In this document: piece by piece, positions 7,552 through 15,559 of the stretch
Layout of the letters: every line of letters starts with the position of its first letter
How positions within the stretch are numbered: the stretch's first letter is position 1
Source: CAYNKA01 sp964397655
GTDB taxonomy: Bacteria > Spirochaetota > Spirochaetia > DTKZ01
Direction of reading: 5' to 3'
NCBI GenBank assembly: GCA_964397655.1
Contig: CAYNKA010000012.1
Location: forward strand, 1-64,000
Length of the DNA: 64,000 nucleotides
The notes under the pieces: generated by a model
The model's input: only the letters and a program-made list of their open reading frames with translations
Database searches by the model: none
What the model was told of the DNA's origin: nothing
Position numbers and translations under genes: made by a program

Positions 7552-8541
7552 CTATCTCACGTCCTCCCAGGTTCCCGATTTTTCCGAACGGAAGATCGCG
7601 TCCAGGACCTTCATGTTCGCGACCGCGTCCTCGGGCGGGGTGGGGACCTCTCCTCCCGCCCTGACCGCGTCGCAGAACGCGCGGAAGAGCCCTGCGTAGT
7701 GATCGGCCGGCTCGAATTCGACCGTGCGGCTTCCCTGTCCGGTCGTCACGGTCACCGCTGCCGGCATGTCGGCGTACATGTTGAACGGGATGTGGATCGC
7801 GATGGAGCCGGATGAGCCGAGGATGTCGATCCTCTGGGTCGGCTGGCACTGGGTGCACACGGTGAACACCGAGCGGGCGTTCCCGTAATCGAGGATGGCC
7901 GAGGCGAGGAAGTCGGTCCCGAAGTCCGCGTCGCGGCTCACGAGCGAGACGACGCGCTCGGGCTCGCGGCCGAGGATGAAGCGCGCCGAGGAGACCGCGT
8001 AGCAGCCGATGTCGTAGAGGGCGCCGCCTCCCGTCTCGATCCTGTTCCTGATGTTCTTCGGGTCGCGGTTGCTGAAGCTGAACTGGGTCTGGACGAAGCG
8101 GACCTCCCCGATCTCCCCGACTTCGATCAGGTCCTTGACACGCTTCCACTGCGGATGGAAGCGGTACATGAAGGCCTCCATGACGAGTACTCCCTTCTTC
8201 CTGGCGTAGGCTATCGCCTCCTCGGCGTCCGCCGCGTTCAGGGCGAAGGGCTTCTCGCAGAGCACATGCTTCCCGGCGTCCGCGGCCTTCTTCACCCACT
8301 CCGCGTGAAGGTGGTTGGGGAGGGGAATGTACACGGCCTCCACCTCCCTGTCCGCGAGGACTTCCTCGTAGGACCCGTAGGCTCGGGCGATCCCGAGCCT
8401 CTTCGCCCATTCCGCGGCCCGGCCCGCGTCCCGCGAGCCTATCGCGACGACTTCGACCGAGTCGCAGTCCCGAAGCGGGATATGCAGCCTGAGGGTGAAA
8501 TGCTTCGACACCGACAAGACGCCGAATTTGACTGGGGTCAT
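7552..8541 (-). CDS. Gfo/Idh/MocA-family NAD(P)-dependent oxidoreductase
   Basis: A 329-residue oxidoreductase. The N-terminal Rossmann domain starts FGVLSVSKHF (a variant of the GxGxxG region), followed by VEVVAIGSRD. The family hallmark EKP appears in HVLCEKPFALN, and GGGALYDIGCYAV (catalytic Asp/His-region equivalent) lies in the C-terminal domain. The ATG at 8541 is preceded by AAGGAG; the frame continues open far upstream only because it shadows other genes. Family members oxidise sugars, inositols or sugar acids. Neighbouring mannonate dehydratase and isomerase genes suggest a sugar-acid substrate (inference). Confidence 0.87.
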   Translation of the reverse strand: MTPVKFGVLSVSKHFTLRLHIPLRDCDSVEVVAIGSRDAGRAAEWAKRLGIARAYGSYEEVLADREVEAVYIPLPNHLHAEWVKKAADAGKHVLCEKPFALNAADAEEAIAYARKKGVLVMEAFMYRFHPQWKRVKDLIEVGEIGEVRFVQTQFSFSNRDPKNIRNRIETGGGALYDIGCYAVSSARFILGREPERVVSLVSRDADFGTDFLASAILDYGNARSVFTVCTQCQPTQRIDILGSSGSIAIHIPFNMYADMPAAVTVTTGQGSRTVEFEPADHYAGLFRAFCDAVRAGGEVPTPPEDAVANMKVLDAIFRSEKSGTWEDVR

Positions 8542-8579
8542 GGACTTCTCCTTTTTTCCTCGATTCGTTATCCTTGTCC

Positions 8580-8587
8580 AGTATAAT
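8580..8587. promoter_or_regulatory. Shared, back-to-back -10 elements
   Basis: AGTATAAT reads TATAAT on the plus strand (8582-8587, towards the isomerase) and TATACT on the minus strand (8585-8580, towards the Gfo/Idh gene). The -35 boxes are weak on both sides. Confidence 0.45.
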
Positions 8588-8646
8588 CGTTTTCGGCGAA
8601 ACGGTCGCCCCGATCGTTCGATATCTTCATTCGTGGAGGAGCATTC

Positions 8647-9459
8647 ATGAGCATGAAAATCGCGATAACCGCGACGCCCAATCCCGTCAAATTCTCTCCG
8701 ATCGTCTATTGCGGTTCCGTGGCCGCGGCTTTTCGAAAGGCCGCGGAGTTCGGCTACGACGGCGTGGAGATCCATCTCCGGGACGTCGCGGACGTTTCCG
8801 TTCCCGAGATCCTGAAGCTGAAGAAGGACCACGGCCTCGACGTCACGACGCTGGGCACGGGGATAGCCGCCTTCGAATACGGCATCAGCTTTTCCGACAA
8901 GGACGGCTCGGTACGGCGGAGGGCGACGGAGCACGTGAAGAAATTCATAGCGGTCGCGGCGGAACTCGGGTCCGCTGTCACCATCGGTCTCATGACCGGC
9001 AAGGCGGGAAAGGGCGAGGACCGCGAGGCAAGAATCGAGGCGGCTCACGAGTGCCTCGCCGAATGCAGGATGAGCGCGGAGAAGGCCGGGGTCATCCTGC
9101 TCCTCGAGGCGCTCAACCGCTACGAGTCCGATTACATCGTGAGCCAGGAGGACGCGGTCCAGGCCTGCAGGAAGGCGGGGGGCGCCCCCTTCAAGATCCT
9201 CATGGACACGTACCACATGAACATCGAGGAGCGCTCGATCGCCGATACGATCCGCGAATTCGGCAAGGAGATCGGCTACGTGCATTTCGCCGATTCGAAC
9301 CGCCGTTATCCCGGCCAGGGCCATACCGACTTCCCTGCCGCAGTGAAGGCGCTCAAGGAGGCCGGCTACGACGGGTACGTCTCGTTCGAGTGCCTCCCGA
9401 TCCCGGATCCCGACACGACCGCGAAGGAGGCGATCGCCTATATAAAGAAGCTCCTGTAG
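8647..9459 (+). CDS. Sugar phosphate isomerase/epimerase (AP-endonuclease-2 TIM barrel)
   Basis: A 270-residue xylose-isomerase-like TIM barrel. The metal-binding layout fits the family: ILLLEALNRYE (Glu), KILMDTYHMNIEE (Asp and His), IGYVHFADSNRRYPGQGHTD (His and Asp), and SFECLP (final Glu). The last segments resemble hydroxypyruvate isomerase and D-tagatose/D-psicose 3-epimerase relatives. GGAGGA lies 7 bp before the ATG. It diverges from the Gfo/Idh gene and converges on uxuA, which suggests a role in sugar or sugar-acid interconversion. The exact reaction cannot be read from sequence. Confidence 0.85.
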   Translation: MSMKIAITATPNPVKFSPIVYCGSVAAAFRKAAEFGYDGVEIHLRDVADVSVPEILKLKKDHGLDVTTLGTGIAAFEYGISFSDKDGSVRRRATEHVKKFIAVAAELGSAVTIGLMTGKAGKGEDREARIEAAHECLAECRMSAEKAGVILLLEALNRYESDYIVSQEDAVQACRKAGGAPFKILMDTYHMNIEERSIADTIREFGKEIGYVHFADSNRRYPGQGHTDFPAAVKALKEAGYDGYVSFECLPIPDPDTTAKEAIAYIKKLL

Positions 9460-9479
9460 CCGAAGGGACGCTTCGTTTC

Positions 9480-10520
9480 CTATCCGACGCGCTCCGCCAT
9501 CTTCATGAGGCCCTGGAGATAGCCGACCTCGTAGGCCCTGCCGCGGTGCCCCCAATCGGTGTCGTTCACGATCTGGGGGACGTGGTCGTCCAGGACGATC
9601 CCGTCGTAGCCGGTCCGAATGAGTTCGAGCATCACCTCGGCAGGGTCGAAGTTTCCCTCTCCGAGGAAGCATTCCTTGAAGCGGGGAACCGTGCCCTGGA
9701 CGTCGCGGAAGTGGACGCAGAAGATTTTTTTCCTGGGCCCGAAGAAGCGGATCAGATCGAGCACCGTCTCGGCTCCCCCCTCCATCTCCGAGCAGCAGCC
9801 GAGGCAGAGATTCACCCCCCATGCCTCGCTCGAGGCGACCTCCATGGCCTTCTTGAGGTTCTCCGCGCCGTAGAAGAGGCGGTCCGTCCCGCCGAGGTTC
9901 CTCACCGGCGGGTCGTCGGGATGGAGGGCGAGCCTCACTCCCGACTCTTCGGCCACGGGCAGGACCGCCTTCATGAAGTAACGGTAATTCTCCCAGAGAT
10001 CCGCCTCGCTGATGAAGGCGTTTTCCCTCCTCGCTCCTCCGGCGAGGGCGACCATGTATTTTCCGCTCTCTTCCTCGCCCGATTCCTCTCGATCAAGGAG
10101 GGCGTTGCGTCCCTTCCTCGCGAGGTCGAGGTCGAATTCGGTGGTCTTCGCGCCGCCGCGGCCCTCCGCGGTCCTCGAAGTCCGCCAGACGAAGGTGGGA
10201 ATGAAATGGTGGCCGAGGAGGGGTATTCCCGCCCTTCCCATGTTGCGGATGACGGCCCGGTAATTGTCGATCTGTTCGTCGCGCTTCGGAAGACCGAGCA
10301 TGACATGGTCGTAGAAACGCATCGGCACGTTCTCGACGGCTTCGAGCCGCAGTCCGTAGTGCTCGCATTTCCGCCTGAGGGCGAGGAGGTCCTCGTATTC
10401 CCAGCGGGCCTCGCCGGGTAGGAGCGGTGTGTTGAACTGAACGCCTTCCACGCCTAGTTGCCTGGCGAACCTGGCGGTTTCCTCGGTCAGCTCCTGAAAT
10501 TGACCCAATACGATGCGCAT
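9480..10520 (-). CDS. uxuA: Mannonate dehydratase
   Basis: A 346-residue UxuA-family enzyme, which converts D-mannonate to 2-keto-3-deoxygluconate in hexuronate degradation. Family signatures include VEGVQFNTPLLPG, the metal-binding HPDDPP motif, NLCLGCCSEM, and VHFRDVQGT. GGAGGAAAAG precedes the ATG at 10520. A longer frame extends to 10619, but its start has no ribosome site and would precede the TATCAT promoter. The divergent neighbour is a GntR regulator, as in many uronate loci. At 346 residues it is near the length of short bacterial forms. Confidence 0.92.
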   Translation of the reverse strand: MRIVLGQFQELTEETARFARQLGVEGVQFNTPLLPGEARWEYEDLLALRRKCEHYGLRLEAVENVPMRFYDHVMLGLPKRDEQIDNYRAVIRNMGRAGIPLLGHHFIPTFVWRTSRTAEGRGGAKTTEFDLDLARKGRNALLDREESGEEESGKYMVALAGGARRENAFISEADLWENYRYFMKAVLPVAEESGVRLALHPDDPPVRNLGGTDRLFYGAENLKKAMEVASSEAWGVNLCLGCCSEMEGGAETVLDLIRFFGPRKKIFCVHFRDVQGTVPRFKECFLGEGNFDPAEVMLELIRTGYDGIVLDDHVPQIVNDTDWGHRGRAYEVGYLQGLMKMAERVG

Positions 10521-10550
10521 CTTTTCCTCCTCGAAGCACGATGTACCTGC

Positions 10551-10559
10551 ATGATACCA
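10551..10559 (-). promoter_or_regulatory. Extended -10 promoter of uxuA
   Basis: On the minus strand TGGTATCAT (10559-10551) gives an extended -10 about 30 bp before the uxuA start. No strong -35 is seen. Confidence 0.45.
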
Positions 10560-10638
10560 CGGTTCTCGGATGTCGAAGCCGGTTTCTGTAAAAGAAAGCG
10601 GGCACGCAAAAGTACTCATCGGTCGGTAAAAATATCTT

Positions 10639-10668
10639 TTGACATTTTGTAATTTCCGGGCTTATAAT
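10639..10668 (+). promoter_or_regulatory. Promoter of the GntR regulator gene
   Basis: TTGACA (10639-10644), an 18-bp spacer and TATAAT (10663-10668): the best consensus promoter in the window. Transcription should begin near 10675, inside the palindrome at 10672-10697. Confidence 0.8.
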
Positions 10669-10671
10669 GAC

Positions 10672-10697
10672 TGCCATACAAGTATTCATGTATGGCA
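10672..10697. promoter_or_regulatory. Perfect inverted repeat, probable GntR operator
   Basis: TGCCATACA (10672-10680) and TGTATGGCA (10689-10697) form a perfect 9-bp inverted repeat with an 8-bp spacer. It covers the predicted transcription start and the ATG of the regulator gene, as expected for autoregulation. I did not find a second copy before dctP or uxuA. Confidence 0.65.
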
Positions 10698-11447
10698 ATT
10701 AAAGAAGCTGCGAAATTCGAGGTTCTCGAACGAGAAAAAAATCAGCCCATTCATCAATGGGTATATCAGAACCTCAGGTTCAACATCATCAGGCTTCATC
10801 TCTTCCCCGGGCAGGCGATCAGCGAAACCGAGGTGTCGGACCGTCTGGGAATTTCGAGGACTCCGGTGCGGGAAGCCTTCATCAGGCTCGCGGAGGACGG
10901 TCTCCTGGAGGTCAAGCCCCAGAAGTGGTCGAGCATCCCGCTCATCGACCTCGAGCAGGCGGAGGAAGCCCGGTTCGTGCGTCTCTCCCTTGAAAAGTCC
11001 ATCCTCGCCGAGGCCTGCCTTCGTTTCCCCCGGGACTTCCTTTCCGAACTGGAGCTGAACATCGCGCTGCAGAATCGGTACTTAACGGAAAAAGATTTCG
11101 ACCGGTTCCTTTTCGCGGACGACGAATTCCACAGGATCGTGTACCGCGGCTGCGGCAAGGAAAGGATCTGGTCCTTCATCAAGAAGCTGTATTTCAACTA
11201 CGACCGGCTCAGAATCATGACGCTCGCGCGAACCTCCGAACAGCTCATCCGGCAGCACCGGGACATCCTGACCCTCATCGCCGCCGGGAACGGGAGCGGA
11301 GTCGATGCGACGATAGAGGAACACCTCACGAACAAGATCTTCAAGCAGGTCGTGCTCGAGTATCCGGAGGGGTATTTCAAGCAGGATTCCCGCGGCTTCT
11401 ACGGGTGTTCCGAAGGCTGCCAAAGTCCTTCGGTTTCGTTAGAATAG
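10692..11447 (+). CDS. GntR/FadR-family (FCD) transcriptional regulator
   Basis: A 251-residue regulator. The N-terminal winged helix has the GntR pattern LFPGQAISETEVSDRLGISRTPVREAFIRL. The helical FCD domain (about residues 85-225) carries the Asp/His metal-ligand pattern, e.g. DDEFHRIVY and IRQHRDILTLI. FCD regulators usually sense sugar acids such as uronates or gluconate, which suits the adjacent uxuA and TRAP genes. The ATG lies inside the operator about 17 bases after the predicted transcription start and has no Shine-Dalgarno, so translation may be weak or leaderless-like. The C-terminal 15 residues look extra. Confidence 0.88.
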   Translation: MAIKEAAKFEVLEREKNQPIHQWVYQNLRFNIIRLHLFPGQAISETEVSDRLGISRTPVREAFIRLAEDGLLEVKPQKWSSIPLIDLEQAEEARFVRLSLEKSILAEACLRFPRDFLSELELNIALQNRYLTEKDFDRFLFADDEFHRIVYRGCGKERIWSFIKKLYFNYDRLRIMTLARTSEQLIRQHRDILTLIAAGNGSGVDATIEEHLTNKIFKQVVLEYPEGYFKQDSRGFYGCSEGCQSPSVSLE

Positions 11448-11517
11448 CAGATGGAAGGAGGTGACCGGATTTTTGTTCGCTTGCTGTACGAAAAACGTTT
11501 TTTAAATGGAGGGTAAT

Positions 11518-12543
11518 ATGAAGAAACGCAGTCTGATTCTGTTGGCGGCCGTCGTCGCGATCGCGATCCTGGCGGCCCCCGCCGCGGTCTTCGCCGGCGG
11601 TTCGAAAGAGACGAAAGCGGCGGCCCCCGCCGCGAAGAAGATCACGGCGAACGTCGCCTCGACCTTCCCGGCCAATTCCCCGCAGGACATGGGTCTCGTG
11701 AAGTTCAAGGAACTCGCCGCGCAGCGGTCGAACGGAAGGATCGAGGTCCTCATCCACGCCGCGAACGCGATGGGCGACGAGAGGCAGACCTTCGAGCTTC
11801 TGTCCTCGGGATCCGTCGAGTACGGCGCGGTCGGGACCAACGACATCTCCACCTTCTTCACGAAGTACGCCATCGCCGAAGTTCCTTACATCTTCACCAG
11901 CGTCGACCAGTTCTGGAACTACTGGAACGGGCCCGTCGGCAAGGAGATTTCCGAGAAGATCGAGAAGGAGAAGGGCGTCCGGACCGTCGGAATCGTTCTC
12001 CGCGGCGCGCGCTATCTCACCGCGAACCGGCCCGTCAAGACCGTCGCCGACGTCAAGGGACTCAAGATCAGGTTGCCGCCCGTGAAGGCCTGGACCAAGG
12101 TATGGGAATCCCTCGGGGCGCTTCCCGTGACCGTCGCCTTCGGCGAAGTCTACATGGCCCTCAAGACCGGCACCGTCGAGGCCCAGGAAAATCCGCCGGA
12201 AACCATCCTCAACTACAAGTTCTACGAGGCGCAGAAATACCTCATCGCCACGAAGCACATCTTCTCCGCGGCCAGGATCCAGACTTCCATGAAATGGTGG
12301 AACACCCTTTCCAAGGAAGACCAGGACATCCTCACCAAGGCCATGGACGAGGGCGTCGCCCACGCCAACAGCATCACCAAGGATGGGGACGCCATGTTCG
12401 TGAAGCAGCTCGTCGAGAAAGGCATGACGCTCATCGAGGTCGACCTCAACGAGTTCAAGAAGGCCACCGCCCCCGCGGTCGAAGCCTTCGCCAAAACCGA
12501 GTGGGACCAGGCGTATTTCGAAAAGGTGAAAAACATCAAGTAA
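11518..12543 (+). CDS. dctP: TRAP transporter solute-binding protein (DctP family)
   Basis: A 341-residue periplasmic binding protein that would deliver an organic or sugar acid to the membrane subunits. The signal peptide (KKRSLILLAAVVAIAILA) is followed by the spirochaete-like FAGGSKE. TRAP features include MGDERQTFELLSSGSVEYG and the carboxylate-binding region LKIRLPP, with FGEVYMALKTGTVEAQENP. The upstream ATG at 11506 overlaps the GGAGGG, so 11518 is the better start. Uronate-binding DctP proteins have a similar layout, and the nearby uxuA favours a uronate or aldonate ligand (inference). Confidence 0.92.
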   Translation: MKKRSLILLAAVVAIAILAAPAAVFAGGSKETKAAAPAAKKITANVASTFPANSPQDMGLVKFKELAAQRSNGRIEVLIHAANAMGDERQTFELLSSGSVEYGAVGTNDISTFFTKYAIAEVPYIFTSVDQFWNYWNGPVGKEISEKIEKEKGVRTVGIVLRGARYLTANRPVKTVADVKGLKIRLPPVKAWTKVWESLGALPVTVAFGEVYMALKTGTVEAQENPPETILNYKFYEAQKYLIATKHIFSAARIQTSMKWWNTLSKEDQDILTKAMDEGVAHANSITKDGDAMFVKQLVEKGMTLIEVDLNEFKKATAPAVEAFAKTEWDQAYFEKVKNIK

Positions 12544-12569
12544 GCTCACCCTGCGATTTTCGCCTTACC

Positions 12570-12605
12570 AAGGCACCGCCCCGGCTCTCCGCGGCGGTGC
12601 CTTTT
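12570..12605 (+). terminator. Intergenic hairpin between dctP and dctQ (attenuator)
   Basis: AAGGCACCGCC (12570-12580) pairs with GGCGGTGCCTT (12593-12603) and runs into TTTTC. It looks like an intrinsic terminator inside the operon. Partial readthrough would give more binding protein than membrane subunits. Confidence 0.65.
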
Positions 12606-12623
12606 CTTGAAAAGGACAGATAC

Positions 12624-13103
12624 GTGAAAAAAATAACCGAAACGATCAATGCCGTCGTCGTCGTTCTGATGCTCTGCCTGGTGGTGGGGCAGATCCTCTT
12701 TCGTACGGTGTTGCGCATTTCCGCCTCCTGGTCGGAGGAACTTACGGGGTATTGCTTCGCCTTCATCGTGTTCGCTGGATCCATCGCGGTCACGAAAGAC
12801 GAAGCCCATATCACCATCACGATGCTTCTCGACGTAGTTTCTCCCTTTTGGAAAAGGGTTCTCCGCGTTGTCGGGCGACTCGTCACCCTTCCATTCCTCG
12901 TCGTCTTCACTTGGGGGGCCATTCAGAACGTCCAGTCCACCTGGTCCACGGGCCTGCCCACCGCCGAGTGGATGAAGATAGGCTACATGTACCTCGTCCT
13001 CTTCGTTTCCGGAGCCTTCATGACCTATTACCTCGTCGTGAACACCATCCTCGACATCATGGGCAGGAAATCCGATCCTCTTCCTTCCGGAGGCGCCCGA
13101 TGA
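12624..13103 (+). CDS. dctQ: TRAP transporter small permease (DctQ family)
   Basis: A 159-residue membrane protein with four hydrophobic helices, the first at about residues 8-28. WSEELTGYCFAFIVFAGS is the DctQ signature, with the conserved WxEE at the second helix. The start is GTG at 12624, with AAGGA 8 bp upstream. The frame is open further 5' but that part shadows dctP. The stop overlaps the dctM start as ATGA. Confidence 0.88.
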   Translation: MKKITETINAVVVVLMLCLVVGQILFRTVLRISASWSEELTGYCFAFIVFAGSIAVTKDEAHITITMLLDVVSPFWKRVLRVVGRLVTLPFLVVFTWGAIQNVQSTWSTGLPTAEWMKIGYMYLVLFVSGAFMTYYLVVNTILDIMGRKSDPLPSGGAR

Positions 13104-14392
13104 TCTACATGCTCACCCTCGGGATGATCGCGCTTCTTCTTATCGGAATCCCGGTCGGTTTCGGTCTCGGGGCGACCGCCCTCTTTTCGACCCTCATCGG
13201 CGGCCAGGGGACCTTCTACGCGACGATCATCTCCCAGAAGACCCTTTTCGGGCTTCAGAACTTCCTCCTCGTGGCGATTCCGCTGTTCATCCTCGCCGCG
13301 AAGCTCATGAACACCGCGGGGATCACCACGAAACTCTTCCGTTTCGCGAACACCCTGGTCGGCTTCATGCCCGGCGGGCTCGGCCACGCGAACATCATCG
13401 CGAGCCTCATCTTCGCCGGCATGTCCGGCGCCGCGGTCGCGGACGCCGCGGGCCTCGGCCAGATCGAGCTCAAGGCGATGAAGGACGCCGGTTACGACGA
13501 CGAGTTCTCCGTCGCGGTCACCTCGGCATCGTCCACCATCGGCCCCATCTTCCCGCCGAGCATCCCCATGGTCGTCTTCGCCTTCGCCTCCGGGGCTTCC
13601 GTAGGACGGCTCTTCCTCGGCGGCGTCGTCCCTGCCATGCTCATGTGCGGGACCATGATGATCATGGTCGCCATCTACGCCAAGAAGCGCGGCTATCCCA
13701 GGGAGAAATTCCCCACTTTCGCTATCGCGATGAAAAGCGTCGCGGAGGCCTTCCTGCCCCTCATGACCCCGGTCATCCTGCTCGGCGGGATTTGGTCGGG
13801 CTTCTTCACCGCCACGGAGGCGGCCGGAGTCGCCGTGGTCTACGCCCTGGTTCTCGGCGTCATCGTCTACAAGGAACTCACGCTCAAGGACGTCGTGCGG
13901 GTCTTCAAGGAAACGGCGAGGGAATCCGCGGTCATAGGGATCGTGGTGGCCATGTCGGCCTTCTACGGATGGATTCTCATGCGGTCGGGCTTCACCAGCA
14001 AGATCGCCGGCGGCATCCTGTCCATATCGAACGATCCGACCGTGATCCTCATCCTCATCAACCTGATCCTGCTCGTGATCGGCTGCTTCCTCGACTCCAC
14101 GGTCGCCATCCTCATCGTCGGCCCCATCCTCATGCAGGTCATCCTTCCCGTGGGCATCGACCCGGTGCACTTCGGCGTGGTCATGGTCCTCAACCTCATG
14201 ATCGGGCTCCTGACGCCGCCGTTCGGCATCGTGCTCTTCGTCATGGCGCAGGTATCGGGGCTGAAATTCTGGCGCGTGGTGAAGGCGACGGCTCCGTTCT
14301 ACATCCCGCTCATGATTGTTCTCCTCTTGATCACCTTCATGCCCGGTCTCGTGACCTGGCTTCCGAGCTACGTCATGGGCATAGCCAAATAG
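13100..14392 (+). CDS. dctM: TRAP transporter large permease (DctM family)
   Basis: A 430-residue integral membrane protein with about 12 helices, the sodium-coupled translocation subunit. Family motifs are the N-terminal GIPVGFGLGATAL, the FAGMSGAAVADAAGLG loop, and SSTIGPIFPPSIPMV, with a matching second half (ILIVGPILMQVILPVGIDP, LLTPPFGIVLFV). The ATG overlaps the dctQ stop. Length is normal for the family. Confidence 0.94.
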   Translation: MIYMLTLGMIALLLIGIPVGFGLGATALFSTLIGGQGTFYATIISQKTLFGLQNFLLVAIPLFILAAKLMNTAGITTKLFRFANTLVGFMPGGLGHANIIASLIFAGMSGAAVADAAGLGQIELKAMKDAGYDDEFSVAVTSASSTIGPIFPPSIPMVVFAFASGASVGRLFLGGVVPAMLMCGTMMIMVAIYAKKRGYPREKFPTFAIAMKSVAEAFLPLMTPVILLGGIWSGFFTATEAAGVAVVYALVLGVIVYKELTLKDVVRVFKETARESAVIGIVVAMSAFYGWILMRSGFTSKIAGGILSISNDPTVILILINLILLVIGCFLDSTVAILIVGPILMQVILPVGIDPVHFGVVMVLNLMIGLLTPPFGIVLFVMAQVSGLKFWRVVKATAPFYIPLMIVLLLITFMPGLVTWLPSYVMGIAK

Positions 14393-14404
14393 AAGGAAAG
14401 CACA

Positions 14405-15457
14405 GTGCTGACAATCAGGGAAAAAAAAGAAGCGATCGAAAAGAACCGTCGTCTCGAGGACGTCCCCGAGGTGCCCTTCCTCGTCGAAAACGGCGCCTTC
14501 CACGGGGGATTCGCCGAATACTTCTCGAACGACGCGGCCGAACTCGCCTGGAACGTCGAGTACCACCGGGGCCGTGAAGGCCTCGACGACTACGGCATGC
14601 CGAACATCAAGCCGAACATGGGCATCGGCATCGTAGCGGCCGCCTTCGGCTGCGAGCAGACGCCGAACGACGAGGCAGACCCCTGGATCAAATGTCTCAT
14701 CCGCGAGGAGAACGTGCAGGATGTCCGTTCGCTCGAGATCCCGGACCCGGCGAGCAATCCCGTGTACCGCAGGGCCTGGGAGCGGATCGAGTATTTCCAT
14801 AGGAACTCGGACCTTCCTCTCCGCGTCGTGAACGTGCCGTCGCCTCTCGTGACGGCTTCGCTCATCTGGGATTACACGTCGTTCATCGAAGCCCTCCTCA
14901 TCTATCCCGACGAAGTGCACGTGCTCATGGAGAAGATCACCGAGGCGACGATCGGCTACGTGAAGGAGCAGTTCAGGAGGATCGCCAACCTCCACTCGGT
15001 GAGCCACGAAATGTGGTACGTCCCGCGCGAGGCGGGTATCCGCATCAGCGACGACACGGCGGCCCTCCTTTCTCCGGATCTGTACCGGCAGTTCGGCGTC
15101 AAGTACAACTCCATGATCTCCCGCGCCTTCGGCGGCGTCGTCGTACACTCCTGCGGGGACGTGCAGAACGTCGTGGCCCCGATGATGGAGATCGAGGGGC
15201 TCGCCGGCCTGGACTTCACGATTCCCCAGAATCCGAACTGGGAACCGATTCGAGACGCGGCGGCAGGGAAGACGGCGCTGTACCTCCGTCACTTCTATTG
15301 GGATCACGGAAAGGACGCCAAGGTCGACCTCGCGGACTACTCGAAGAAGCTGCTCGATTACTTCGGGCGCAGGGGGCTCTTCATCCAGACGTCGACCGCG
15401 ACTCCGGAGGAGGCCCGGGCCCTCGTTCCGAAGCTCAGGAAGGTTCTTGCCCGGTAG
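14405..15457 (+). CDS. Uroporphyrinogen-decarboxylase-like (URO-D/MtaA family) protein
   Basis: A 350-residue URO-D-fold protein starting at GTG (14405), with AAGGAAAG upstream, 12 bp after dctM. Recognisable parts are the central VPSPLVTASLIWDY, ALLIYPDEVHVLMEKITEA, and VVVHSCGD, a His/Cys segment that in related methyltransferases (MtaA, MtbA, CmuA) helps bind zinc. True HemE motifs (RQAGRY-type N-terminus) are absent. Such proteins often sit in sugar or sugar-acid transport operons with no defined reaction. Its place between a TRAP transporter and an SDR suggests it acts on the imported compound, for example by demethylation or decarboxylation (inference). Confidence 0.75.
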   Translation: MLTIREKKEAIEKNRRLEDVPEVPFLVENGAFHGGFAEYFSNDAAELAWNVEYHRGREGLDDYGMPNIKPNMGIGIVAAAFGCEQTPNDEADPWIKCLIREENVQDVRSLEIPDPASNPVYRRAWERIEYFHRNSDLPLRVVNVPSPLVTASLIWDYTSFIEALLIYPDEVHVLMEKITEATIGYVKEQFRRIANLHSVSHEMWYVPREAGIRISDDTAALLSPDLYRQFGVKYNSMISRAFGGVVVHSCGDVQNVVAPMMEIEGLAGLDFTIPQNPNWEPIRDAAAGKTALYLRHFYWDHGKDAKVDLADYSKKLLDYFGRRGLFIQTSTATPEEARALVPKLRKVLAR

Positions 15458-15559
15458 ACGCGGCGCACGAACGCGGTTACCATGTACGCCGCCCGGGCCC
15501 CGGATAGCGCAACGAGGGGCCCGGCTCGATTATCTACAACATACGCTTGGAGGATGGCA

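Noticed and set aside
9461..9478. Hairpin CGAAG-GGACG-CTTCG between convergent isomerase and uxuA
   Set aside because: Only 5 bp with a short TTT run, too weak to call a terminator.
8542..9822. Upstream extension of the Gfo/Idh frame to 756 residues
   Set aside because: Extension has no ribosome site, crosses the divergent isomerase gene and does not align with the family. The ATG at 8541 has AAGGAG.
13028..15307. A 759-codon open frame on the minus strand opposite dctQ-dctM-uroD-like genes
   Set aside because: Composition is Asp/His/Arg/Glu-rich with no domain. It is the antisense shadow of high-GC coding sequence.
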